Shown: piece after piece, positions 54,130 to 64,000 of the stretch
Position numbering within the stretch: the stretch's first letter is position 1
Layout: every line of letters starts with the position of its first letter
Assembly (NCBI GenBank): GCA_030248195.1
Contig: JASAND010022083.1
Location: 1 to 64,000, forward strand
From: Trissonchulus latispiculum
Taxonomy: Eukaryota > Nematoda > Enoplea > Enoplida > Ironidae
Length of the DNA: 64,000 bases
Direction of reading: 5' to 3'
Notes under the pieces: model-generated
Database searches by the model: none
Told to the model about the DNA's origin: nothing
Seen by the model: only the letters and a program-made list of their open reading frames with translations
Program-made: the position numbers and the translations under genes

Positions 54130-54415
54130 TGTAAGGGAAGCAGGCATAGGAAAGATTGATAAGCCTGCAATGGGAGTTCAGCTGATGGTCCCGTGGTGTA
54201 GTGGTTAGCATGTCTGCTCCGGAGTCAGAAGGGCCGTGGTTCGATCCCCGGCGGGACCAATTCTTTACTTTCAATGGTGAGTGAAAAGCTGAACCTCCCT
54301 CTTCCCTTCTCTCTTCTAGGTCCTGGTTTCGTGGGTACGAGGGTGCCTGACGCCTCCCGTCTTGGGCTTGTCCTTGGTTTCTTCCTGATCCACCAGCCCT
54401 GGTAGAAGCGCTACA
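54130..54415 (+). repeat. TRIM 3' LTR
   Basis: 286 bp, copy of 53633-53918. Confidence 0.85.
54187..54258 (+). other. tRNA-like sequence inside the 3' LTR
   Basis: Copy of 53690-53761 with box B as GGTTCGATCCC; same defects in the anticodon and T stems. Confidence 0.7.
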
Positions 54416-55012
54416 GTACAGTCGTGGAAATTAAGAATTGATGCAAATCAAGCAACTAATCAAAAGTCAGTTTGGTTAAGGTTAAAATAAGGAAGGCTTG
54501 CAACCTAATCAGAAGTTGTTAAAAATTAACGTAGTTTTATTGCAAAATACTTAGTACTTATTATGTGTACTTAGTATTACTTATTGCTCTATTTATTAGG
54601 CTTTACTTACAATGGCTTTTTATTTTTAAGACGAAAGAAAGTTCAAAATGCCGTAAAATCATTCATATTCTTATATGTTATGATATAAAACTGTGTGCTT
54701 TGCTGCAAGCGTTAATACACGTTTTAATTCACCTTTTTAGCGTATTTGAGCTCAGTAGTATAAAAATGGGGGTTCTGGCTCAGAGGCGCAGGAGGCGCTT
54801 GAGGCAGATCATACGCAACTAGTTTGTGGCGCTGGTGGCGCTTCATATGAAAGTAACTTCATTTGTCAACTGCTTTGATAGTGGGTCCTACCACCCATAT
54901 TCTACTACTTAACACTTTGTGGCGCTTGAGACATCTCATACTACCAACACACTTCTACAATATAACCAGTTTAGACCGGTTATGATAACTCATCTTAACC
55001 TACTTTCCTACC

Positions 55013-55020
55013 TATAAATA
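55013..55020 (+). promoter_or_regulatory. TATA box of the satellite gene
   Basis: TATAAATA 28 bases before the ATG, followed by TCAGTC, an initiator-like match. Mirrored in the right arm. Confidence 0.6.
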
Positions 55021-55047
55021 CAACTCCACACAGATAAGTTTTCAGTC

Positions 55048-55581
55048 ATGTCTACTGCATTCATTGCTGTTGCTTGCATTGGTGTTCCGAAACTTGGAGA
55101 TATTCCCTTGGAAGTTACTGTTCTGATTAAACAACACAAGTCCCATCAGCCGGATATACATCATTTGTTTATCCGAGCTCCCTACGATCTGAAGAAACTA
55201 ACATCAAATCAACAGGAGTCAATACACTATGTCACCAGGCGATCATGTTTCGACTGGGACACTAGTCCTCATCTACGAACCTGGGATCAAGCAATGGACC
55301 TCGTCTCCAATATCTTGAAGGAAGCTAATGTTGACAAGGTTATAACCAAGGGTATTTCCCAGTGGAACCTAATTCGATCTGGGTTGATGACCAGGGGAAA
55401 CGTTATCAGGGTAATAGAGGCTGGCACCTTGGGGGTTCCCAGCTACATGCTAATGAATGATGATGAAGGCAATGGTTGCTGTCCAGATCACATGCTATGA
55501 GATGGAGCGAAATATTGTTCAGCTCACCGAGCACATCAACTGCTGCATTCATTCAATAATGAAGAACAAGACAGTGAATGA
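55048..55581 (+). pseudogene. satellite gene, left-arm copy, premature stop
   Basis: ATG 55048; open to TGA at 55498-55500, inside the C-terminal zinc-type motif, so the second half (CSAHRAHQLL in the sister copy) is lost. Homology continues to the natural stop near 55581. Related to 38853-39365 and 50025-50552 through IPLEVTVLI, HHLFIRAP, KVITKGISQW and NGCCPDH. Confidence 0.8.
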
Positions 55582-55685
55582 CATTTATGCCGATAATGTT
55601 TGTTGTGTATAACATGCTTATTACTATCTTATTCAGTAAAATATCAAACTAGTTAGTGTTTATTGATAGCTAGGAATTATCTGTC

Positions 55686-56368
55686 AGCATGCTTAGATGC
55701 TTACATCAGCATGTTTACACTTACACGTCAGCATGCTTACATGCTTTCGTCAGCATGCTTACATGCTTACACGCTTACGTCAGCAGGCTTACTTACTCAC
55801 GTCAGCATGCTTACATGCTTACGTCAGCATGTTTACACTTACACGTCAGCATGCTTACATGCTTACGTCAGCATGTTTACACTTACACGTCAGCATGCTT
55901 ACATGCTTACATCAGCATGTTTACACGTACACGTCAGCATGCTTACATGCTTTCGTCAGCATGTTTACACTTACACGTCAGCATGTTTGCACTTACACGT
56001 CAGCATGCTTACATGCTTACGTCAGCATGTAAGCATGCTGACGTGTACGTGTAAACATGCTGATGTAAGCATGTAAGCATGCTGACGTTTAAGTGTAAAC
56101 AATCTGTCGTAAGCATGTAAGAATGCTGACGTGTAGTGTAACATGCGACGTAAGCATGTAAGCATGCTGACGTGAGTAAGTAAGCCTGCGACGTAAGCAT
56201 GTAAGCATGCGAGGTAAGCATGTAAGCATGCTGACGTAAGCATGTAAGCATGCTGACGTCTAAGTGTAAACATGCTGATGTAAGCATCTAAGCATGCTGA
56301 CATAAGCATGTAAACATGCTGACGTGTAAGTGTAAACATGCTGATGTAAGCATCTAAGCATGCTGACA
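55686..56368. repeat. palindromic tandem array at the centre of the satellite
   Basis: Tandem words CAGCATGCTTACATGCTTAC and CAGCATGTTTACACTTACAC, units about 22 bp, direct until about 56030 and then inverted (GTAAGCATGCTGACGT). Contains many self-complementary AGCATGCT sites. Long Cys/His/Tyr-rich frames across it are artefacts of repetition. Confidence 0.9.
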
Positions 56369-56468
56369 GATAATTCCTAGCTATCAATAAACACTAACTA
56401 GTTTGATATTTTACTGAATAAGATAGTAATAAGCATGTTATAAACAACAAACATTATCGGCATAAATG

Positions 56469-57001
56469 TCATTCACTGTCTTGTTCTTCATTATTGAATG
56501 AATGCAGCAGTTGATGTGCTCGGTGAGCTGAACAATATTTCGCTCCATCTCTTAGCATGTGATCTGGACAGCAACCATTGCCTTCATCATCATTCATTAG
56601 CATGTAGCTGGGAACCCCCAAGGTGCCAGCCTCTATTACCCTGATAACGTTTCCCCTGGTCATCAACCCAGATCGAATTAGGTTCCACTGGGAAATACCC
56701 TTGGTTATAACCTTGTCAACATTAGCTTCCTTCAAGATATTGGAGACGAGGTCCATTGCTTGATCCCAGGTTCGTAGATGAGGACTAGTGTCCCAGTCGA
56801 AACATGATCGCCTGGTGACATAGTGTATTGACTCCTGTTGATTTGATGTTAGTTTCTTCAGATCGTAGGGAGCTCGGATAAACAAATGATGTATATCCGG
56901 CTGATGGGACTTGTGTTGTTTAATCAGAACAGTAACCTCCAAGGGAATATCTCCAAGTTTCGGAACACCAAGCAAGCAACAGCAATGAATGCAGTAGACA
57001 T
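56469..57001 (-). pseudogene. satellite gene, right-arm copy, early frameshift
   Basis: ATG at 57001; a one-base deletion near codon 12 relative to the left arm (around 56966-56970) shifts the frame, after which the sequence is open to the natural stop at 56469. It keeps the full C-terminal Cys/His motif missing from the left copy. Confidence 0.8.
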
Positions 57002-57293
57002 GACTGAAAACTATCTGTGTGGAGTTGTATTTATAGGTAGGAAAGTAGGTTAAGATGAGTTATCATAACCGGTTAAACTGGTATATGTAGAAGTGTGTGG
57101 TAGTATGAGAGTCAAGCGCCACAAAGTGTTAAGTAGTAGAATATGGGTGGTAGGACCCACTATCAAAGCAGTTGACAAATGAAGTTACTTTCATATGAAG
57201 CGCCACCAGCGCCACAAACTAGTTGCGTATGATCTGCCTCAAGCGCCTCCTGCGCCTCTGAGCCAGAACCCCCATTTTTATACTACTGAGCTC

Positions 57294-59691
57294 TATTTGC
57301 AAATAAATTATAGCTTAACTTTGTAGCTGACAAATTAGTGAAGCAAAAAGTAGATTTTTCGTTCATGTCCGTGTTCGTGTTCAGCAACATATAAAAACCA
57401 TTATGAACAGTTTTGAAACAAGTATATATTTTTTTCACATTTTGGTTTCCCTTCCTTGGTCCTCCCTTTAGAAATAATGCAAGAAATTTCTGAATTAGGA
57501 AAGTTCATCTCAACTTTGTCGGAAACACACTCATTTAAAGTTTCATCCCTATTGATTCACCTGGTTTCCCAATCCGCGTGGCTATGACTGCGTAACGGTT
57601 TTATTTTTTTTACGTACGCCCCACTCCAGTTGGATGTGCACCGGTTAGGAGTAGTGTCAGCCACGATAATTTTAAATTTTTATTGTTGGGGAAGGGTGAT
57701 TGGCTGACACCGAATAATTGTCTTCACAATTACCCGAGGCGTTTACCAAGGCTGGAGATTTGCCCATCACCGTCTATGTGATGAACGCACCTCGGCAGCT
57801 CCACCCGGAGGCGGCCGCCCCTTAACTCTCGGACAATTAATTGACATAGGGGGGTTGGGGGGTTTCTAAAATCCGGTGCCAGCTGGCACCAGAAGCATAC
57901 TTAAAACTCAACATACTGGTCCTAGTGGACCATAAAGTTCCGTGATTTGAGTTGCGAAAGCGGAGTACATCTACATTCCTCCGCAGTCAACTCATGCGTT
58001 CCTGTGTGTGATTCAGTGCGTGTTTATGTGTGAGTTCCAACGTGTGAGGAAATTCAAACACATCAAATCATCCAAAGGTAACAAAACTAAACCAGAGTCC
58101 GCAAAATTAATTTTAAGATTTCAGCGAGACTTTGTCGGATGCTTTCTTTTCGAAGGAAGGGAAGGAAGGGTTTTTTGGTTAAGGGGCCTGGAAATGCCTT
58201 CCGAATTCTTCAGTCTGCAGAATAGGACAGGTTATGTCGCAGGTTGTGAGTTGTAGTTTCGGGCAAGGGGTGGCGGCTGACTTGGTTTGTGGGATTATCG
58301 GAGCACAAATCAGTTATCTTTTCCATAATCCATGACCTGATTCGCTTGGGTTTCGTCACCTTTATTGCTATACGTCAGATACCCTGGATGATGAAATCTG
58401 AAAATTGAATCGGCGACGACAGAAACAGAATTTACCCAGAAGAAAAAGGATAGCGAAAAATTATAGGTACTAGGACAAAGACGTTTAGTCTTCCCTCTGC
58501 ATTGCTTGTTTATGAGGATTGTATGAAGATCTGCCTTGTTGCCGACCTCTATTAAAGTGTGGATTTTTTTATAATATTTATGATAGTCGCAATACAAATT
58601 TTAGGACCAATGGAACAAAATACAAGCAACAGCTGACCCAGTTCAAAATATAGGGCAAAGTTCAACTTATGCTAGCTAAAAACTGATTCGAAACTTAGCG
58701 TTTTGGAGCTGCAAAAGATGACGAGTATAGATGATGTGGTGATAGATCAATGATGCCGTTGGTAATTTGTTGTGGATTCTAGGGAGAGATCGCCGGAAGT
58801 GAAGATTCCAGTGTTTAGAAGGTAGACGCTGAAGATGTTAAAAAAGTTCATCTTTGAAGGGAGATCGTTGGATTTGTAGAGTCCATTGCTGTGGAGTAGT
58901 AGTACAAAGTAGCCGCAGATGAGGAGATCATTATTGTTGATTCGGAATTCAGAAGGCAAAAAAGTCAGGCTACGGGTGCTGACTGGAAACATAATCAATT
59001 CTGGGTATTGTCAGAAACAAGAATGCCGGAGGAGCTTTTACTTGGGAGTGGACATTGGAAGTAGCCATTGACACAAAGGACCAGGATCTTGAAAATCAGG
59101 AAATTTTGGGTTTCAAAGTGTAGATTTAAACTTTGTTGCCGAAAAAGTTCTGAAAGTACAGCCTACTTTCAGCTCAGTAGTTGATCAGATCCGGTTTTAT
59201 TTCCTGCGCCAGTCAGGAAATAAAAATAAAAAGTAAAATTAAAAGTTAAAGATTAAATTTAGATTTTAAAAATTAAAATTCTCTTATCAACCAATAATCT
59301 AAAAGTCTTTCTTTTGACTAAGGCCTATTTATAGACATGCGATGGTGCATTTTTACCCATAGCCAAAACCTTTTTCAAATAAGGCGCCTAATCAAGGCTT
59401 TACTGTATAGTGGGAGGGGAGTACCTAATTACGAATTAGGTGGTCCGAGAAATTCCTAAGGAAAGCCAAACCAGATAAATCCACAAATCACACCCAATCA
59501 GAGAGGTGAACATCTCTTCGGAATTAAATTATAGACACTGATTTCTTATCCAAATTTACGTCTACAGCAAAGGAGCCTGTGGTCATCCGTTCAAAAACAT
59601 CAACTTTCTGACTTCCAGGACAAACAACCTAATTACATTCAGAATTGCATAATAAAGATTTCATAGTGTATGACTCAGTTAGAAGTTAAAT
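57294..59691. other. intergenic, no gene supported
   Basis: 57630-57715 has short inverted words (GTGTCAGCC and GGCTGACAC). 57560-57900 has a different texture that could be a retroelement remnant, but no paired ends or homology were found. Short frames at 58008 and 58310 resemble nothing I know. Confidence 0.4.
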
Positions 59692-59780
59692 TAAGGGGGG
59701 GGGGTCGCTTTCTGGCCGATTTTTCGACCATTTCCGGTTTTGTTCATTTCTCATATTTTGTACCCCAATGGCTCCGCGAA
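59692..59780 (+). repeat. end fragment of the TTAA-flanked family
   Basis: TTAAGGGGGGGGGTCGC followed by TGGCCGATTTTTCGACCATT, matching the left end of 5519-6582. The other end was not found. Confidence 0.5.
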
Positions 59781-61468
59781 ACAAGACAAGTGCGTTTTGC
59801 GCAATATTGCTTCCATCGTTCTGTAGAGCTCTTGAAAGGTGGTCTCGACATGTATTAGATTTAAGAAAATAAAAAAAGTTAGGCTAAAAAGTTTGTAAAA
59901 ACAATTTTTGCTGTATGAAACATACAGCGCTACAACTTAGCACATACGGTTTAGGACATATTTCAGAGTGCAGTGAGCTATTTTGGTGCAATTCCCTTGA
60001 ACAACGCATTTTTGGCGAATTTTCAAAATCAGGATTTCGGAAAATTGGCTGTTTTTGGATCATGAAAAACAGGACCAACATTATTCGTTCTCTCATTCTG
60101 AACGACTGATAAAATATACAGAAACGGCAACGGCGTATAGATAGCTGCACTCTACGCACATTGAGCATTATTTTGGTGCCAATCTCGTCTCTGGGCTCTT
60201 TATAACAGATTCAAAAATTGGACAAAATAACTGCAATTTTTGCTCAAAAACGCTATTTTTCGCCAATTTCACATTCTTTCGATTTATAATTGTTGTCCTG
60301 TAAAAGACTAAATGAACGGTATTTTTCTCAAAATTGCAGATTTCTACGCAGTGTGTGGTGCCAAGGTTTCTCCAACTACGCGCGCTAATTAAAATAAAAG
60401 CAAATGACAGCATATAATTTACTTTGCCAAATATAGGGGAAAATCATCAACAAAGCGATAACATACGAAACATACAAAAATAAGAAACTAACACCTTTGC
60501 AAAATCACGAAAACAATAAAAGTGGACTGAGAAAATCTAAACACGAGGGAAAGCTGCCAAACCCGAACTAAGTTGAATAGCTTAGCATTATTTTCAGAAC
60601 AGTCGAAAATGTGTGTATGTGGCTAATTTGCACAATATTAGCAGTTAGTCAGAAATATCCACAAAATATCCCCTCTTTGAACCCGGGCGCCCTCGCACGG
60701 CTGCAGAGAAACAATTTGGATAACAGAATTGACAAGTTGGTCCCAAAAGGGGCAATATTCCTTCATGGACCTTATTAATTTCTGTTCAAAACACTCACAA
60801 ATTTGCTTAAACGTAATGCATATTGCTTATCATTCTATTCTATTCTAAGCATAAATGAGCATGAGTTATATTCAGTTCGCCGCTTATCTTTAGCATTGCT
60901 TTTCCTTGGCCGTTGAGCTGACCAGTAAAGCTCAGTTAGTGATTAACCAAGCATTAATTAATGACCGACGAGGACAAATTACGCATTTTAGTGTTGTAGC
61001 GGGGCTAGTAAGTTTCACCTACGTATTAACTCCGTTACCACGCCCTGACGTAGCGGACTCGGAGACCGTGGCACAGATGGATAACGAACCAACTTCAAGA
61101 GACGGTCGGGACAGCCTTGCCAGATAAATACGCAGGGATAGATCCGATCCTAAGGGCGAGATGACTCGCACTCTCACTCACTCAGATTAGGACTACCTAC
61201 CTAGCAGGAGCTCAGTGATACTAAATCTAACTAAATACACTTTAATAGAGAAGGAAACAACAAGTTATTATTATAACAAGATAATATAAATTATGGGTCG
61301 AACCCTCACACACACAAACAGACAAACACACAACTTACAGTTACAGCAGAGGTTGGACAGGCCAACCAACGTACCAAGCTCTGGGGAGAGCTGGGGGAGC
61401 AATAAATATTTACACAGGAAATAGGGGGAAATAACGCGTACAGAAAGACGGGTGTTCACAACCGTGTA
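59781..61468. other. intergenic, no gene supported
   Basis: A/T-rich; includes a CA/AC-rich stretch near 61305-61330. Nothing recognised. Confidence 0.4.
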
Positions 61469-62348
61469 TCCTACTTACACCTATCCTACTTACGCCTAAC
61501 GTTTGATGTTTCCGCATAGAGATAACAAAACTCAAAATCCTACTTACGCCTAAAGCTCAAAACTGAAATTCCTACTTACGCCTAAAATATTTCCTTGCAA
61601 AACTCTCATTCCTACTTACACCTAAAACGAAATCACTACCGTAATCCACTTACATATTTTCCTTTATTCACTTTGTACAATGTTACAGTGCAATTAATAT
61701 GTAGAAATAATAATCTGTATAAACATCTTCATTTAAATTCGGTGTAACATTTCCACAAATAGTGCGGCAGCTGTGTATTTAATTTAACTTTAAACTGAAG
61801 AAATTACACATAACATTAAGACATACAGTCGAACATCTATTCATTATATTATTAGAGGTTATAACACTTAGTGAGGAGAACCAACATCCAAGTACCCTCC
61901 TGATTTGGGACAACGTATAAGTTAAATCATTGTAAGTCAATAGTCGAAGCTCAGTTGTCCTCCGACAGAATGAGCTTTTGGGGAACAAAAATGTCTCTAC
62001 TTTAGAAAATTTAAAATTTTTCACATTTGCTGGAGCATTTTAATTAGTTTGGTGAATTTTTCATTTGCAGGGAAAGTTGGAACGTTTTTCTAATAAATAA
62101 AGTTGAGTCACAAATTTGCTATTTAGTTCACATCAGGTGGACATCCCCCCCTTAAAGAAAAATTGAACTTCCACAACAAAGTCAGAAAGTGGATACTGTA
62201 GATTTTAGGCGTAAGTAGGAATCCGAGTTTTGCGTACACATTCTTTAGGCCTAAGTAGGAATGTGAGTTTTGACAGAAAGAATTAGGCGTAAGTAGGAAT
62301 TTGAGTTTTGAAAACGATTATGCGTAAGTAGGATAGGAGTAAGTAGGA
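61469..62348. mobile_element. foldback/MITE element with TCCTACTTACGCCTAA arrays
   Basis: Inverted ends TCCTACTTAC and complement, each followed by four or five spaced copies of CCTACTTACGCCTAA (61469-61630; complement 62200-62348). Flanks share GTA, possibly a 3-bp duplication. Interior about 570 bp, noncoding. Confidence 0.7.
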
Positions 62349-64000
62349 GTATAACAGAAGTACTAAGACTAAAAAGGGGAAGCGAGTGTTGGGCTGGATC
62401 CTCCCACGAGCGCCCCCTAGTGATGGAATTTCCCCCAATCACGTAGCTCCCAAGGGGGGAACCCACCCAATCCCATACGGACACGTTGGGGGAGCTACGT
62501 GACTTGCTAAAAGTTTTCCCAACCATGATGATGTTATATGAAGCCTGACGGGTAGCTATGCTAGCTACAGCCGCCAGCAACGGAAGGGTTGGCCGTGTGT
62601 CATCTTGATCCGTTTCATCTCCCCAGGGCTCGCCAGCCGAACTCCCGAGAGGATCATTGCACAAATGGCGAACCGGTACGTGAGCTGGACTCTCAACAAG
62701 TACACACAGTACAGAGCAATGATGCTACTAGTACAAAACAATACGGACTGTAGACTGCAAGTCATAAGCTCTAAACTAAACTAGACTAGTCAAAATTAAC
62801 TACATAAGTGTAGAAAAACACAGAAAAACAAGAGATTAAATACGGCATTTACGGTTGAATAAGCATATACTAGGCACCATGAGATGCTAGTAACAGTCAA
62901 AAAATTAAAGCACAAAATGACAAAGTTATGCATAAGTAATTGGCCAAAAAATACACGGATTAAGGTAGAACCGTAGTAATAACTGGGTTTATTAAGTAGC
63001 TTAATATGAAAATACAGATGACTTTCCAAAGACAACTCATGGGAAAGAGGAGTTACCCTCCTTTGGAATGTATAGTCAAACGAGTGTGTTAATGAAGGTT
63101 AACCAAGAAAATAAGATGAACTTTCCGATAAAATATTAGTTAAATTTAAGTGTTTAACAAAGCTGAGCTAGGGTTTATCAGGCCTTCGCTCAACAAGGCA
63201 AACTACCTATGATAATAATAATCATAATAATAAAATAACCATGAAAATACACACCGTTAGGGTTAGATCCTATGGGAGCAAAATCCCCACCCTCTAATGG
63301 TCAAATTTTGTATTTTCATATGACGATGACGTCACTGGGTTTTTCGACAATAAATGACATATATATGGCAGTAATAATAAGGCAATACGGAATCGACAAA
63401 AATAAAGCACTGTACATATTATGAGCAAAGAAAATTGACATATAATAAAATACTAGTAGAAGAATACGAAAAAATTTGGTTAATATAAGACAGGTTCGTA
63501 AATTACTAAACACAAAAAGGTTATAGGTTCATAGAAAAAACTAATTAATATTAGAAAACGTACGTACACAAAATTTAGATACACATTGCACATCACAGAA
63601 ATTCCGCTCGTAGGTAAATACTATTACATTCAATGAAAATTAACACAAAACAATAGAAACCAGATTCCAAATTCGTGAGATAAAATACAAAATAACAATG
63701 CAATTATGCAAAAGGTGTCACTATCACAAAAAACAGATAAAACGATGACCTATATGGTGAGCAGGATCCGAAGATCAATGGAATTAAAGGCCAGTCCAGG
63801 TTCCGGCATCAGCTGAACCGTCATCATGTTGGGCGACATGGATCAAGTCCAAACTGAAGCCAGAAAAGTCACAATCAGAGGATTTTACAAACAGGAAAGA
63901 TGACTTTCCAGACTGTAAGAGTCTTAGTTAATGGAATGAACGGATCATGGGTCATGAGGCTCGATGACGACGCGCTCAATATTCCCTTCATGATCAGGTC
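62349..64000. other. intergenic, no gene supported
   Basis: A/T-rich sequence without frames, repeats or RNAs I can support. Confidence 0.4.

Larger units (their letters stand above)
53633..54415 (+). mobile_element. miniature LTR retroelement (TRIM) with a tRNA-like promoter in each LTR
   Basis: 783 bp: two 286-bp LTRs (53633-53918 and 54130-54415), TGTAAGGG...GCTACA, differing at about three sites, around a 211-bp interior, flanked by GTAC on both sides (53629-53632, 54416-54419). A candidate primer site TGGCGAGGCTGCCAGGAT starts two bases after the left LTR, and a purine tract GGGGGAGA abuts the right LTR. No coding. Each LTR holds a 72-nt tRNA-like sequence with pol III boxes. Near-identity of the LTRs implies recent insertion. 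Confidence 0.85.
54754..57287. mobile_element. palindromic Polinton-type satellite element
   Basis: 2534 bp, near-perfect inverted repeat over its whole length. Termini AGTAGTATAAAAATGGGGG and complement share the AGTAGTA start of the Polinton at 37511, and the flanks are an exact 6-bp duplication GAGCTC (54748-54753, 57288-57293), the Polinton integrase footprint. Each arm holds one copy of a gene of the Polinton terminal-gene family, reading toward the centre, which is an array of CAGCATGCTTACATGCTTAC words. No integrase or capsid genes, so mobilisation must be in trans. Confidence 0.85.

Noticed and set aside
55686..56368. CRISPR-like or telomeric array
   Set aside because: There are no unique spacers; units differ by point changes and invert at the centre. 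The words do not match a telomere repeat, and the context is a transposable palindrome in an animal genome.
55663..56387. Cys/His/Tyr-rich proteins of 90-137 residues on both strands
   Set aside because: They are translations of the 22-bp tandem array and exist in several frames equally.
57540..57900. Possible LTR or retroelement fragment
   Set aside because: Compositionally distinct but no second repeat, primer site or coding match found.

Overview
The window is genomic DNA of an invertebrate metazoan; I cannot name the lineage. It has intron-rich host genes (GT-AG introns of 0.1-3 kb), a neuropeptide-type G-protein-coupled receptor, long intergenic DNA and very dense mobile elements. Three host-type units are visible: (1) the membrane-anchor to C-terminal part of MIC60/mitofilin (13 exons, 5118-18342, + strand), (2) an intronless class A GPCR resembling sex-peptide/myoinhibitory-peptide receptors (27226-28506, - strand), and (3) several tRNA-like sequences, all of which look retroelement-derived rather than functional tRNA genes.

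Layout. 1-5 kb: G/C-run repeat relics and tandem repeats. 5.1-18.3 kb: MIC60, whose introns hold a TTAA-flanked element, two related foldback elements, a 149-bp minisatellite, a tRNA-like sequence and a small hAT-type element. 18.3-27 kb: nested non-autonomous elements (palindrome > hAT > hAT) and MITEs. 27.2-28.5 kb: GPCR. 28.6-30.2 kb: hAT-type element with an 8-bp target duplication. 30.5-32.6 kb: a small LTR retroelement whose primer-binding site is a complete tRNA-Gln complement including CCA, and which carries, in antisense, a UPF1-like helicase/retropepsin/RT-start ORF. 33.1-36.1 kb: a palindromic element interrupted by a 1-kb solo LTR. 53.6-54.4 kb: a miniature LTR element with a tRNA-like pol III promoter inside each LTR.

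The centrepiece is a 14.1-kb Polinton/Maverick (adintovirus-like) element at 37511-51597 with long inverted repeats beginning AGTAGTA. It encodes a full virion module (packaging ATPase, two small basic virion-type proteins, chromodomain integrase, penton-like and hexon-like capsid proteins, adenain-like protease) but no polymerase domain of PolB; only a spliced gene matching the region N-terminal to PolB remains. Unusual cargo includes a TATA-binding-protein homologue, a zinc-finger/NADAR-domain protein, and two paralogues of a CC-H/C-H protein, one beside each terminal repeat.

At 54754-57287 lies a 2.5-kb near-perfect palindrome that also begins AGTAGTA and is flanked by a 6-bp duplication (GAGCTC), the Polinton target-site size. 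Its only gene, present once per arm and broken differently in each arm, is a third member of the same CC-H/C-H family. I interpret it as a Polinton-mobilised satellite. The polymerase-less, TBP-carrying Polinton with its satellite is the best candidate for an undescribed system. The rest (57.3-64 kb) is repeat-rich DNA with no gene I can support.
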